13,366 bases of DNA, taken from contig CAJOPK010000111.1 in assembly GCA_905236255.1 (NCBI GenBank), forward strand, positions 1-13,366. Direction: 5' to 3'. The notes beneath the pieces are model-generated. The model saw only the letters and a program-made list of their open reading frames with translations. It did not search any database and was not told where the DNA came from. Origin of the DNA: an uncultured Selenomonadaceae bacterium. Lineage in GTDB: Bacteria > Bacillota > Negativicutes > Selenomonadales > Selenomonadaceae. The position numbers and the translations under genes are program-made. Positions 1 through 6,590 of the stretch are shown piece after piece. Positions within the stretch are counted from its first letter, which is position 1, and every line of letters begins with the position of its first letter.

Positions 1-1529
1 AACATTGTGCCGCGATCCTGCAGATTGAAAATCCCGTAGCCGGTAGTTTCGCCTTCTTCAAAAGCGACAAGGCTCCCGCGTGAACGTCCGGGAATATCGC
101 CTTTGTAAGGTTCGTAACCGTGAAAGACGTGATTCATTATGCCGTTGCCCTTTGTACTGGTCAAAAGTTCCGAACGGAAACCGATAAGACCGCGCGCCGG
201 AATCAAAAAGTTCAGGCGCATATAGCCGGCGACTTCGTGCATATCTTTCATTTCGGCTTTTCTTCTGCCGAGTGACTCCATGACCGTCCCCATGTATTCC
301 TGCGGAACTTCGACGGTCAAATTTTCGATAGGCTCAAGTTTTTGCCCGTTGACCATTTTATAAACGACTTCCGGCTTGCCGATTTGCATCTCGTAACCTT
401 CCCGGCGCATCGTTTCAATCAAAATCGAAAGGTGAAGTTCGCCGCGCCCGCTTACTTTGAAAATATCGGCGGAAGAAGTTTCTTCAACGCGCAAGGCAAC
501 ATTTGTTTCGGCTTCTTTAAAAAGTCTGTCGCGAATGTGGCGGCTTGTAACAAATTGACCTTCACGCCCGGCAAAGGGACCGTTGTTTACGCCGAAAGTC
601 ATGCTCAAAGTCGGCTCGTCAACGCGAATTGAAGGAAGGGCTTCCGGATTTTCGACATCTGCGACGGTATCTCCGATTGTGGCTTCGGTCAATCCGGTAA
701 GCGCGACAATTTCGCCGGCTTCGGCTTCTTCCGTTTCAACGCGATTCAAGCCGTCGTAAGTGTAAACCCTGCCGATTTTGGCTTTTTTGACTTCGCCCTC
801 GCTGACTATCGCGACCTGTTCGCCCGGCTTGATTTTTCCGCGCTGAATACGTCCGATAATAATTCTTCCGACATAATCATCGGCAACCAAAGTTGTGACG
901 ACCATTTGCAGGGGAGCGTCGGCATCGCCTTCCGGCGCGGGAATTTCCTTTATTATCGTTTCAAGCAAAGGCTGAAGATCGCCGTCAGGATCGTCCGGAT
1001 TTAATTTTGAAATTCCGGCTTTTGCCGCCGTGTAAATCACCGGGAAATCAAGCTGTTCATCGTCCGCATCCAATTCCATGAAAAGTTCCAAAACTTCGTC
1101 GTAAACTTCATCGACGCGCGCATCCGGTCTGTCGATTTTGTTTATTACGACTATCGGCTTGAGTTTGTGTTCCAATGCCTTACGCAAAACATATTTTGTC
1201 TGCGGCATGGGACCCTCAAAGGCATCAACCAGGAGCAAAACGCCGTCAACCATATTCAAAACGCGCTCGACTTCGCCGCCGAAATCCGCATGACCGGGAG
1301 TATCGACGATATTTATTTTTATTCCCTTGTAAATTATTGCCGTGTTCTTTGAAAGGATTGTAATCCCGCGCTCGCGCTCCAAATCTCCGGAATCCATTAC
1401 GCGCTCGGCAACGTGTTCGTTTTTGCGGAAAATATGACTTTGTTTAAGCATCGCATCGACCAAAGTTGTTTTGCCGTGATCGACGTGTGCAATAATCGCA
1501 ATATTTCTTCTCTCCGAATTTACTCCCAT
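1..1529 (-). CDS. typA: Ribosome-associated translational GTPase TypA/BipA, C-terminus cut by the window edge
   Basis: TypA/BipA is an elongation-factor-like GTPase that binds 70S ribosomes and helps ribosome assembly and growth under stress, acting in the cytoplasm. I translated the minus strand from the ATG at 1529. The G domain is complete: P-loop AHVDHGKTT at residues 14-22, RERGITI at 52-58, DTPGHADF at 76-83 and NKID at 130-133. These are followed by an EF-Tu-like domain 2 and EF-G-like domains, with FVTSRHIRDRL and GRGELHLSILIETMRREGYE as family-typical stretches. About 509 residues are present, while the family is usually slightly over 600, so about 100 C-terminal residues lie beyond position 1. 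The start is fixed by AGAGGAG about 8 nt upstream and by alignment to the usual MxxxRNIAIIAHVDHGKTT N-terminus. It is transcribed from its own promoter at 1570-1598. No frameshift or lost motif is seen. Confidence 0.96.
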   Translation of the reverse strand, partial: MGVNSERRNIAIIAHVDHGKTTLVDAMLKQSHIFRKNEHVAERVMDSGDLERERGITILSKNTAIIYKGIKINIVDTPGHADFGGEVERVLNMVDGVLLLVDAFEGPMPQTKYVLRKALEHKLKPIVVINKIDRPDARVDEVYDEVLELFMELDADDEQLDFPVIYTAAKAGISKLNPDDPDGDLQPLLETIIKEIPAPEGDADAPLQMVVTTLVADDYVGRIIIGRIQRGKIKPGEQVAIVSEGEVKKAKIGRVYTYDGLNRVETEEAEAGEIVALTGLTEATIGDTVADVENPEALPSIRVDEPTLSMTFGVNNGPFAGREGQFVTSRHIRDRLFKEAETNVALRVEETSSADIFKVSGRGELHLSILIETMRREGYEMQIGKPEVVYKMVNGQKLEPIENLTVEVPQEYMGTVMESLGRRKAEMKDMHEVAGYMRLNFLIPARGLIGFRSELLTSTKGNGIMNHVFHGYEPYKGDIPGRSRGSLVAFEEGETTGYGIFNLQDRGTM

Positions 1530-1569
1530 TAAAAGATCTCCTCTCAAAATTTGTTTCAAAAACGGAAGT

Positions 1570-1598
1570 ATTTTATATTTTAGATAAAGTATTGTCAA
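1570..1598 (-). promoter_or_regulatory. Sigma-A type promoter of typA
   Basis: On the minus strand TTGACA (1593-1598) is followed after exactly 17 bp by TAAAAT (1570-1575). The predicted start of transcription lies about 35 bp upstream of the typA ATG. This is a perfect -35 box and a 5/6 -10 box at ideal spacing. The same TTGACA-N17-TAAAAT layout occurs before the tRNA-Pro gene and at the right end of the window. Confidence 0.85.
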
Positions 1599-1633
1599 AT
1601 CGACAAAGTGAATTTATCAAAGATTCTTCAAAC

Positions 1634-1662
1634 AAAAAAACGGCAAATTTTTAAATCTGCCG
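1634..1662 (-). terminator. Rho-independent terminator after the MacB-type permease gene
   Basis: Read on the minus strand, CGGCA pairs with TGCCG (1658-1662 and 1641-1645), with further A-T pairs inside across one mismatch, and is followed at once by seven T (1640-1634). It begins 7 bp after the permease stop codon and ends that transcript before the typA promoter. Confidence 0.75.
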
Positions 1663-1669
1663 GTTAAAT

Positions 1670-2887
1670 TCATTCGTATCTCAATGCGTCAATCGGATCA
1701 AGTCTTGCCGCCTTCCTCGCCGGCAACATTCCGAAGAATATCCCGACGAAAAGCGAAAATCCGAAACTTGCCACAATACTCGCTCCGCTTATGACCGTCG
1801 TAAAATTGCCGAATTTTGAAATTGCCTGCGCCAGACCGATCCCAAGAAAAATTCCGATAATGCCGCCCAAAATGCTTATCATTGTCGATTCAATCAAAAA
1901 TTGCATCATTATGCTGTTGTAAGTTGCACCGATCGCCTTGCGAATACCGATTTCCCTTGTCCTTTCCGTGACGCTGACCATCATTATATTCATGATTCCT
2001 ATGCCGCCGACGATCAGGGAAATTCCGGCAATGGATCCGAGCAAAAGAGTTATCATTGTTGTGGTTTCGCTCATTGTTTCCATTAAGCTGGTCAAATTTC
2101 TGACATTAAAATCATCGTCCGAACCTTCCCGAATCCTGTGTCGTTGGCGCAAAAGTTTTTCTATGTTTTCCTGAACTTCGTCCATTTTGTCGGAACTTGC
2201 AACCTGAACGTTTATATTCCGGACATAAGTTATCCCGATTAAACGCTCCTGCGCGGTCGTCAAGGGAATCAAAACAACGTCGTCCTGATCCTGCCCGACG
2301 CTTGACTGACCCTTGCTTGCCAAAAGCCCGATAACCGTGTAAGGCGCGTTTCCTATGCGAATTTTTTTGCCGACCGGATTGACCGTCCCGAAAAGATTTT
2401 GAGCGACGGTCGTACCTATTACCGCAACACGATTGCGAACATCGACATCATGCTCGCCGAAAAAAATTCCGCTCTGTAAAGTCAAAGATTGAATCGAAAC
2501 ATATTCCGGGATAACTCCGGTGACCGTCGTATTCCAATTTTCGTGACCGTAAACCACCTGATAAGACCCTTGAACGGTCGGCGAAACATAAGCAACATCT
2601 TTGATTCTCTTTTTTATGGCTTCGGCATCATCATAAGTCAAAGTTATGACCGAGCCGGCAGCTCCGCGAACACCGCCGCGATTTGAACTTCCCGGCATTA
2701 CCATCAGCATATTTGAGCCGAGTCGGGAAATGGAATCGACCACATTTTTTTTGACACCCATACCAACGCTGACCATCGCAATAACTGCGGAAACGCCGAT
2801 AATTATTCCGAGCATCGTCAAAATTGTCCGGAGCTTGTTTGCTATCAGACTCAAGCCGGCCATTTTAAGCAATTCGGTGAAAAGCAT
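1670..2887 (-). CDS. MacB/YknZ-type ABC transporter permease (FtsX-like domain), no ATPase alongside
   Basis: This is a 405-residue permease subunit of the MacB family (type VII ABC systems), which couple ATP hydrolysis in the cytoplasm to work on peptides, lipoproteins or antimicrobials outside the membrane. One transmembrane helix is visible near residues 20-42, then an extracytoplasmic MacB core domain (about 45-270), then the FtsX domain with three helices (about 278-302, 330-356, 370-390). The coupling segment ERTREIGIRKAIGA (308-321) and the closing RKAARLDPIDALRYE are typical, and the length is normal for a permease-only MacB subunit. The ATG is preceded by GGAGGA. The gene lies 21 bp behind the thioesterase gene and is followed by a terminator, so it is the last gene of its transcript. 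Such permeases normally sit beside a LolD-like ATPase and often a membrane-fusion protein; neither is here. Substrate unknown. Confidence 0.9.
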   Translation of the reverse strand: MLFTELLKMAGLSLIANKLRTILTMLGIIIGVSAVIAMVSVGMGVKKNVVDSISRLGSNMLMVMPGSSNRGGVRGAAGSVITLTYDDAEAIKKRIKDVAYVSPTVQGSYQVVYGHENWNTTVTGVIPEYVSIQSLTLQSGIFFGEHDVDVRNRVAVIGTTVAQNLFGTVNPVGKKIRIGNAPYTVIGLLASKGQSSVGQDQDDVVLIPLTTAQERLIGITYVRNINVQVASSDKMDEVQENIEKLLRQRHRIREGSDDDFNVRNLTSLMETMSETTTMITLLLGSIAGISLIVGGIGIMNIMMVSVTERTREIGIRKAIGATYNSIMMQFLIESTMISILGGIIGIFLGIGLAQAISKFGNFTTVISGASIVASFGFSLFVGIFFGMLPARKAARLDPIDALRYE

Positions 2888-2908
2888 AACGTCCTCCGTG
2901 CAAATTTC

Positions 2909-3319
2909 TTAAACAAAATCGCCGATAACAAAAAATACCGCCAAACCTTTGGCATAGATTTTTCCTTCACAATCGACAATGCAACATTCACAGGTGACGG
3001 TTTCCCTGCCGTCGTGCAAAATTTTTGCGTCGGTCATGATTCGCGTGTTTATCGGAACGGCGTGCATGAAATCTATTGTCATCGAAACGGTCACCACGCG
3101 TTTGTTTCGAGCCATGCAAGCCGCGCCCATTGCCGTATCAATCATTGTTGTCAAAACTCCGCCGTGAGCCGTCGAATGTAAATTTGTATGTTTTTCGGCG
3201 ACAGCCAACTCCAAACGAATCCCGCCGTCATTTGTCGGAACGACTTCCATTTCGAGGGTATCGGTTATAATGTTGTCATGACAGAATTTTATGATTTGTT
3301 CTTGCGAAGGTTGATTCAA
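2909..3319 (-). CDS. PaaI-family hotdog-fold acyl-CoA thioesterase
   Basis: A 136-residue cytoplasmic protein of the hotdog thioesterase superfamily (PaaI/YdiI/COG2050 type), which hydrolyses acyl- or aroyl-CoA thioesters. The family hallmark is visible as AHGGVLTTMIDTAMGAAC at residues 51-68, with the HGG loop at 52-54 and the likely catalytic acid D61 at the start of the central helix. The strand SMTIDFMHAVP (79-89) is also typical. Length is normal. The start is a TTG at 3319, with GGGAAGTG upstream as a moderate ribosome binding site; no ATG or GTG gives as complete an N-terminus. It lies 34 bp behind the tRNA-Pro 3' end with no terminator hairpin between, and 21 bp ahead of the MacB-type permease. 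The true substrate cannot be read from sequence. Confidence 0.88.
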   Translation of the reverse strand: MNQPSQEQIIKFCHDNIITDTLEMEVVPTNDGGIRLELAVAEKHTNLHSTAHGGVLTTMIDTAMGAACMARNKRVVTVSMTIDFMHAVPINTRIMTDAKILHDGRETVTCECCIVDCEGKIYAKGLAVFFVIGDFV

Positions 3320-3353
3320 AATTTTTCACTTCCCGAAAATATTTAATAAAAAA

Positions 3354-3430
3354 TGGTCGGAGCAACAGGATTTGAACCTGCGACCCCCTGCTCCCAAGGC
3401 AGGTGCTCTGCCAAACTGAGCCATGCCCCG
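3354..3430 (-). tRNA. tRNA-Pro, anticodon UGG, CCA encoded
   Basis: The minus strand folds as a full cloverleaf. The acceptor stem is CGGGGCA with TGCTCCG (one G-U pair). The anticodon stem CCTGC/GCAGG holds the loop CTTGGGA, giving anticodon UGG at 3394-3396, and the T arm is CAGG-TTCAAAT-CCTG. The 3' CCA is encoded at 3354-3356. The C1-G72 pair and A73 discriminator are the known bacterial proline identity elements, which supports the call. It reads most or all CCN codons. It has its own promoter just upstream. Confidence 0.97.
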
Positions 3431-3441
3431 ACGTCCGGGAA

Positions 3442-3470
3442 ATTTTATAAAAACATTCTCAAACTGTCAA
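3442..3470 (-). promoter_or_regulatory. Sigma-A type promoter of the tRNA-Pro gene
   Basis: On the minus strand TTGACA (3465-3470) is followed after 17 bp by TAAAAT (3442-3447). The predicted transcription start falls a few bases before the tRNA 5' end at 3430. It may also serve the thioesterase and permease genes downstream, since no terminator is seen after the tRNA. Confidence 0.87.
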
Positions 3471-3475
3471 GAAGC

Positions 3476-3509
3476 AAAAAAAGCATTCCGGGAGTTGTCA
3501 ACTACCCGG
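3476..3509 (-). terminator. Rho-independent terminator after the YqxD-family gene
   Basis: On the minus strand CCGGG-T-AGTTG pairs with CAACT-CCCGG (3509 down to 3488) around a one-base loop core, with a single bulged T. Four to five bases later comes a run of seven T (3482-3476). It ends the CAP/yqxD transcript ahead of the tRNA promoter. A second pairing (CATTCCG with CGGAATG) overlaps it and could be an alternative fold. Confidence 0.75.
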
Positions 3510-3525
3510 CAAGTCGTACGGAATG

Positions 3526-4002
3526 TCAATATTTTGACCGGTTCGATTCGTTTTCTTCATTCAAAGATTTTTCGATAAGCAACCGGAGCGATTCAAAAAA
3601 ACTTCCGCCGAGTTCGGACATTTCGGCTTTCGGTGTTTTGTAATGATTTCTCCTGGCCGCCCGACGTGCTTTTTTTGCAATATGCCTTTCCATTAAGAGG
3701 CGGTCTATGTTTTCGTTCGTGTAAATTCGTCCGCTTTGATGAATTGCATAAGCCTTTTTGCCCAAAACCATGGCCGCCAATCCGTAATCATGCGTGACAA
3801 CTATATCGCCTTCGCGACAGGAATTTATCAGGGCAATATCGACGGCATCCGAGCCGGCTCCGATTGTTTCGACCCGGCTGTAATCTGAAGTCAAAATATG
3901 ATTCGTGTCGCAAAACAAAATCACCGGCACACTCATTTTTTTTGCAACCGATTCAACTTGTTTTACGACCGGACACGCATCGGCATCAACAAGTATTTTC
4001 AT
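3526..4002 (-). CDS. yqxD: YaiI/YqxD family protein (UPF0178, DUF188), PIN-like fold
   Basis: A 158-residue protein of the widespread UPF0178 family, whose molecular role is not established; it has a PIN/NYN-like nuclease fold by family assignment, so RNA processing is a plausible guess only. Family features are the N-terminus MKILVDADACPVVKQV with the acidic pair D6/D8, AGSDAVDIALI, GDIVVTHDYGLAAMVLGKKA (acidic D87, D92 region), and the basic segment around residues 112-124. The C-terminal GGSFFESLRLLIEK is also typical. Length matches the family. ATG at 4002 has GGGGAG about 8 nt upstream. It starts 21 bp after the CAP-domain gene, so the two are probably one transcript, and it ends in a terminator. 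No disrupted motif seen. Confidence 0.92.
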   Translation of the reverse strand: MKILVDADACPVVKQVESVAKKMSVPVILFCDTNHILTSDYSRVETIGAGSDAVDIALINSCREGDIVVTHDYGLAAMVLGKKAYAIHQSGRIYTNENIDRLLMERHIAKKARRAARRNHYKTPKAEMSELGGSFFESLRLLIEKSLNEENESNRSKY

Positions 4003-4023
4003 GGCGAAAACTCCCCGAAAAAA

Positions 4024-4509
4024 TTAACCCTTGAAAAGCTGAACCCAGTAATGTTTGTAATCGGTATCCGGCGCGTTTATGTACCCGACACCGAGCCGAC
4101 TGAATTTTGCATTTAAAATATTTTCCCGGTGTCCCGGCGAATTCATCCATGATTCGACGACGGCCGCCGAAGTGCGCTGACCGGCGGCAATATTTTCACC
4201 GACGACGCTGTAAGAACTTTTTATGACCGTGAAACATGAAGAACCGTTCGGGCGGGTATGCGAAAAACTTTCCGGCAATTCCTCCGCCCGAACTCCGGCG
4301 GCACGCATCAGATCCGGCGAAAGTTTCAGGGGGGCTATTCCGAGTTTCGCCCGCTCAATGTTGACCAATTCCAAAACTTCCGCCGCAAAATTTGCCGAAA
4401 CCGTCGTTTCACCCTGCCAACGTGCGGAATTTGCGGAGGCCGCAAAACCGGAATTCGCAAAGGCAATCATCAGAACCGGTACAAACAACATAATCAAAAA
4501 TTTTCTCAT
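4024..4509 (-). CDS. Secreted CAP-domain (SCP/PR-1-like) protein
   Basis: An exported protein of 161 residues. A Sec signal peptide is clear: MRKF, a hydrophobic core at residues 5-18, and a likely cleavage after GFA or ASA (residues 23-25). The rest is one CAP domain (about 42-160): LVNIERAKLGIAPLKLSPDL, SHTRPNG (H84), GENIAAG (E105), SWMNSPGHRENILN (H127) and YWVQLF. The two histidines and the glutamate are the usual CAP cavity residues. The bacterial YkwD-like branch is found in cell-wall and spore-coat contexts, but the biochemical role is generally unknown. I chose the ATG at 4509, preceded by GGAGGA; a start 45 bp upstream at 4554 would put a charged extension before the signal peptide. 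It overlaps nothing and lies 21 bp ahead of yqxD. Confidence 0.9.
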   Translation of the reverse strand: MRKFLIMLFVPVLMIAFANSGFAASANSARWQGETTVSANFAAEVLELVNIERAKLGIAPLKLSPDLMRAAGVRAEELPESFSHTRPNGSSCFTVIKSSYSVVGENIAAGQRTSAAVVESWMNSPGHRENILNAKFSRLGVGYINAPDTDYKHYWVQLFKG

Positions 4510-4584
4510 ATTATGATCCTCCGATTTAAAAATCGCGTTCTTTGCGGATAACATTTCAATTATTCCGCGTATTTTTTTCTTCCA

Positions 4585-4614
4585 ATCTTACAATTCCCCT
4601 GCAAAATTCGCCAA
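4585..4614 (-). promoter_or_regulatory. Possible promoter of the CAP/yqxD transcript
   Basis: On the minus strand TTGGCG (4609-4614) and TAAGAT (4585-4590) are separated by 18 bp, each matching consensus at 4 of 6 positions. It is the best candidate I found in the gap between the divergent CAP and asd genes, and is weak. Confidence 0.35.
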
Positions 4615-4718
4615 TCAATTTTTTGAAATCCGTCAAAATTTGGCGTTCGTTTTCAAAAATTTTAAAGCGCAATTATTAAAATTTCATTAAACTTGTATCG
4701 TCGTCCGGTCAATTTTAC

Positions 4719-4746
4719 TTTACTTTTGGCGAATCGAAATTATAAT
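4719..4746 (+). promoter_or_regulatory. Promoter of the asd-ireB-ruvX-pth operon
   Basis: A perfect -10 box TATAAT (4741-4746) is preceded by TTTACT (4719-4724) at a 16-bp spacing. The predicted leader is about 30 nt, too short for a lysine riboswitch or T-box. GAGGAGG (4765-4771) is the ribosome binding site of asd. Confidence 0.65.
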
Positions 4747-4781
4747 AAGAGCCGTATAAATTTTGAGGAGGAAAAATTTTT

Positions 4782-5813
4782 ATGAAAAAATACAATACCG
4801 CCATTGTCGGAGCAACCGGTGCGGTCGGTCGGGAATTTTTGAGATTGATTGAGGAAAGAAAATTTCCTTACGCCGAATTGAAATTGCTTGCGTCGTCGCG
4901 TTCCGCCGGCAAGAAAATCAATTTCATGGGCAAGGAATACACCGTCGAAGAAACCACCGAAAACTCTTTTGAGGGAATGGATTTCGTCCTCTTTGCGGGC
5001 GGATCGGCAAGCAAACTTTTTGCGCCGGCGGCAGTCAAAGCGGGGGCGGTCGCCATCGACAATTCTTCAACTTTCAGAATGGATCCGGAAGTTCCGCTTG
5101 TCGTGCCGGAAGTAAATCCGCAGGCAATTTCGCGCAACAAGGGAATAATTGCCAATCCGAATTGCTCGACAATTATAATGGTCATGGCACTCAAGCCGCT
5201 TTATGAAATTTCCAAAATTCGGCGCATTGTCGTTTCGACTTATCAGGCGGTAAGCGGAGCCGGTCGCGAAGGCATGGAAGAACTCAAAACGCAACTTGAC
5301 GCACTCGCAACGGACAAAGAAATTCATCCGAAAATTTTGCCGGTCGCCTCGCTTGACAAGCATTATCAGATTGCATCAAATCTTTTGCCGCAGATCGACG
5401 TTTTCAAGGAAAATCTTTACACAAAAGAAGAAATGAAGATGATTGACGAAACGCGCAAAATTATGGAAGATGACAACATGAGAATCACGGCAACAACCGT
5501 GCGCGTTCCGGTCTATCGCAGTCATGCGGAATCGGTAAACATTGAATTTGAAGATGAAGTTTCGGTCGAAGCGGCGCGGGCGGCTTTGGAAAAATTTCCG
5601 GGCGTTGTCCTGCGCGACAATCCGGACGAAATGATTTATCCGCAACCTTTGGAAACTTCCGGAAAAGATGATGTGGAAGTCGGAAGAATAAGAAAAGATT
5701 TTTCCGTCGAACACGGCTTAAATCTTTGGGTCTGCGGAGATCAAATTCGCAAGGGTGCGGCTTTGAACGCCCTGCAAATTGCCGAGTATATGATAAAAGA
5801 GCGTGAGAATTAA
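4782..5813 (+). CDS. asd: Aspartate-semialdehyde dehydrogenase
   Basis: This enzyme reduces 4-aspartyl phosphate with NADPH to aspartate-4-semialdehyde, the branch point for lysine/diaminopimelate, threonine and methionine synthesis. The 343 residues match the usual Gram-positive-type length. The Rossmann NADP loop is GATGAVGREF (10-19). The catalytic cysteine is C128 in NPNCSTI, the substrate-binding stretch is TYQAVSGAGREGMEEL (153-168), and the catalytic His is H248 in RVPVYRSHAE. The C-terminal LNLWVCGDQIRKGAALNALQIAEYM is also a family signature. The ATG sits 10 nt after GAGGAGG. It heads a run of five same-strand genes; only 45 bp without a terminator separate it from ireB. No lysine riboswitch is visible in front of it, although asd is often under such control in this phylum. 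Confidence 0.97.
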   Translation: MKKYNTAIVGATGAVGREFLRLIEERKFPYAELKLLASSRSAGKKINFMGKEYTVEETTENSFEGMDFVLFAGGSASKLFAPAAVKAGAVAIDNSSTFRMDPEVPLVVPEVNPQAISRNKGIIANPNCSTIIMVMALKPLYEISKIRRIVVSTYQAVSGAGREGMEELKTQLDALATDKEIHPKILPVASLDKHYQIASNLLPQIDVFKENLYTKEEMKMIDETRKIMEDDNMRITATTVRVPVYRSHAESVNIEFEDEVSVEAARAALEKFPGVVLRDNPDEMIYPQPLETSGKDDVEVGRIRKDFSVEHGLNLWVCGDQIRKGAALNALQIAEYMIKEREN

Positions 5814-5858
5814 AAAAAGTTATCGTCCGTCTGCAAACTTGAAAGGAGAGCAAAAAAT

Positions 5859-6119
5859 ATGGTAAGCGATGAAACCATGATGTTCAGTTTCGGAGTGGAG
5901 GAAAATCGCGCCGAAAAAGTCATACTTAATGCCTGCAAGGCAATGACCGAAAAAGGTTACAATCCCGTCCATCAGCTTGTCGGCTATCTTTTGAGCGGAG
6001 ATCCGGCTTATATCACAAGTCATCTTGATGCGCGCAGTAAAATTCGCAAAGTCGAACGCGACGAACTTTTGGAAGAACTTGTTCGTACTTATTTGGAACG
6101 TTCGGAGAAGAAAAATTGA
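5859..6119 (+). CDS. ireB: IreB family regulatory protein (UPF0297)
   Basis: A small cytoplasmic protein of 86 residues. In Enterococcus, IreB is the substrate of the membrane Ser/Thr kinase IreK and controls cell-envelope stress tolerance and cephalosporin resistance. The family core is nearly intact: TMMFSFG at 6-12, EKGYNPVHQLVGYLLSGDPAYITSH at 31-55, and ARSKIRKVERDELLEELV at 58-75. In the Enterococcus protein the phosphorylated residues are two threonines near the N-terminus; here the equivalent positions appear to be S3 and T6. The ATG follows AAGGAGAG with a 10-nt spacing. Its stop overlaps the ruvX start by 4 bp, the conserved ireB-ruvX pairing of Bacillota. Confidence 0.94.
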   Translation: MVSDETMMFSFGVEENRAEKVILNACKAMTEKGYNPVHQLVGYLLSGDPAYITSHLDARSKIRKVERDELLEELVRTYLERSEKKN

Positions 6120-6532
6120 GATATTTGGCACTCGACATAGGCGACAAGACCATAGGCACCGCCGTCAGCGATCTGCTCAATTTGACCGCGCAGGGTGTCA
6201 CCACAATTATCAGAAAGTCGAACAAAGAAGATTTGAAAAAGCTCGGCGAAATAATTTCCGAATATGAAGTCGAAACTCTCGTCGTCGGTCTGCCGAAAAA
6301 TATGAACGGCACGGAAGGCGAACGTTGCGAAATTGTCCGGAGTTTTGCCGAAAAGATTTCCGAAAAATTTCCCGAACAAAAGATTATTTTTCAAGATGAA
6401 AGGTTGAGTACCGTTGCTGCCGAAAGGACTCTTTTGGAGGCGGATTTAAGCCGGAGGAAACGCAAAAAAGTTATCGACAAAATGGCGGCGGTTTATATTT
6501 TGCAGGGATTTTTGGATACTTTAAAAAGATAA
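6116..6532 (+). CDS. ruvX: Putative pre-16S rRNA nuclease / Holliday junction resolvase YqgF-RuvX
   Basis: A 138-residue RNase H-fold protein of the YqgF family, shown in E. coli to act in maturation of the 5' end of 16S rRNA and also annotated as a Holliday junction resolvase. The motifs are ALDIGDKTIGTAVSD at residues 5-19 with metal-binding D7, VVGLPKNMNGTEG at 56-68, DERLST at 94-99, and KVIDKMAAVYILQGFLD near the C-terminus, whose D is the last catalytic acid. The start is a TTG at 6116 that shares TTGA with the ireB stop, and GGAGAAG lies just upstream, so translation is probably coupled to ireB. Length is normal for the family. Confidence 0.94.
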   Translation: MRYLALDIGDKTIGTAVSDLLNLTAQGVTTIIRKSNKEDLKKLGEIISEYEVETLVVGLPKNMNGTEGERCEIVRSFAEKISEKFPEQKIIFQDERLSTVAAERTLLEADLSRRKRKKVIDKMAAVYILQGFLDTLKR

Positions 6533-6590
6533 TATCCGTCGGTTGTTTCTTATGGAAACGAGCCGTTTCATAATCAAATTTGGAGTTCGG

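Noticed and set aside
3353..3643. 96-codon plus-strand reading frame beginning MVGATGFEPATP
   Set aside because: It is the antisense of the tRNA-Pro gene and the end of yqxD; this peptide start is a well-known annotation artefact of antisense tRNA sequence.
4024..4554. Longer start for the CAP-domain protein at 4554
   Set aside because: It would place 15 charged residues before the signal peptide, while the ATG at 4509 has a strong GGAGGA site.
4640..4781. Lysine riboswitch or T-box before asd
   Set aside because: The TATAAT box leaves only a leader of about 30 nt, and no conserved riboswitch or T-box elements are visible.
6543..6590. Longer start for the phosphoesterase (TTG at 6543 or ATG at 6552)
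   Set aside because: No ribosome binding site, and it would bury the Tat signal.
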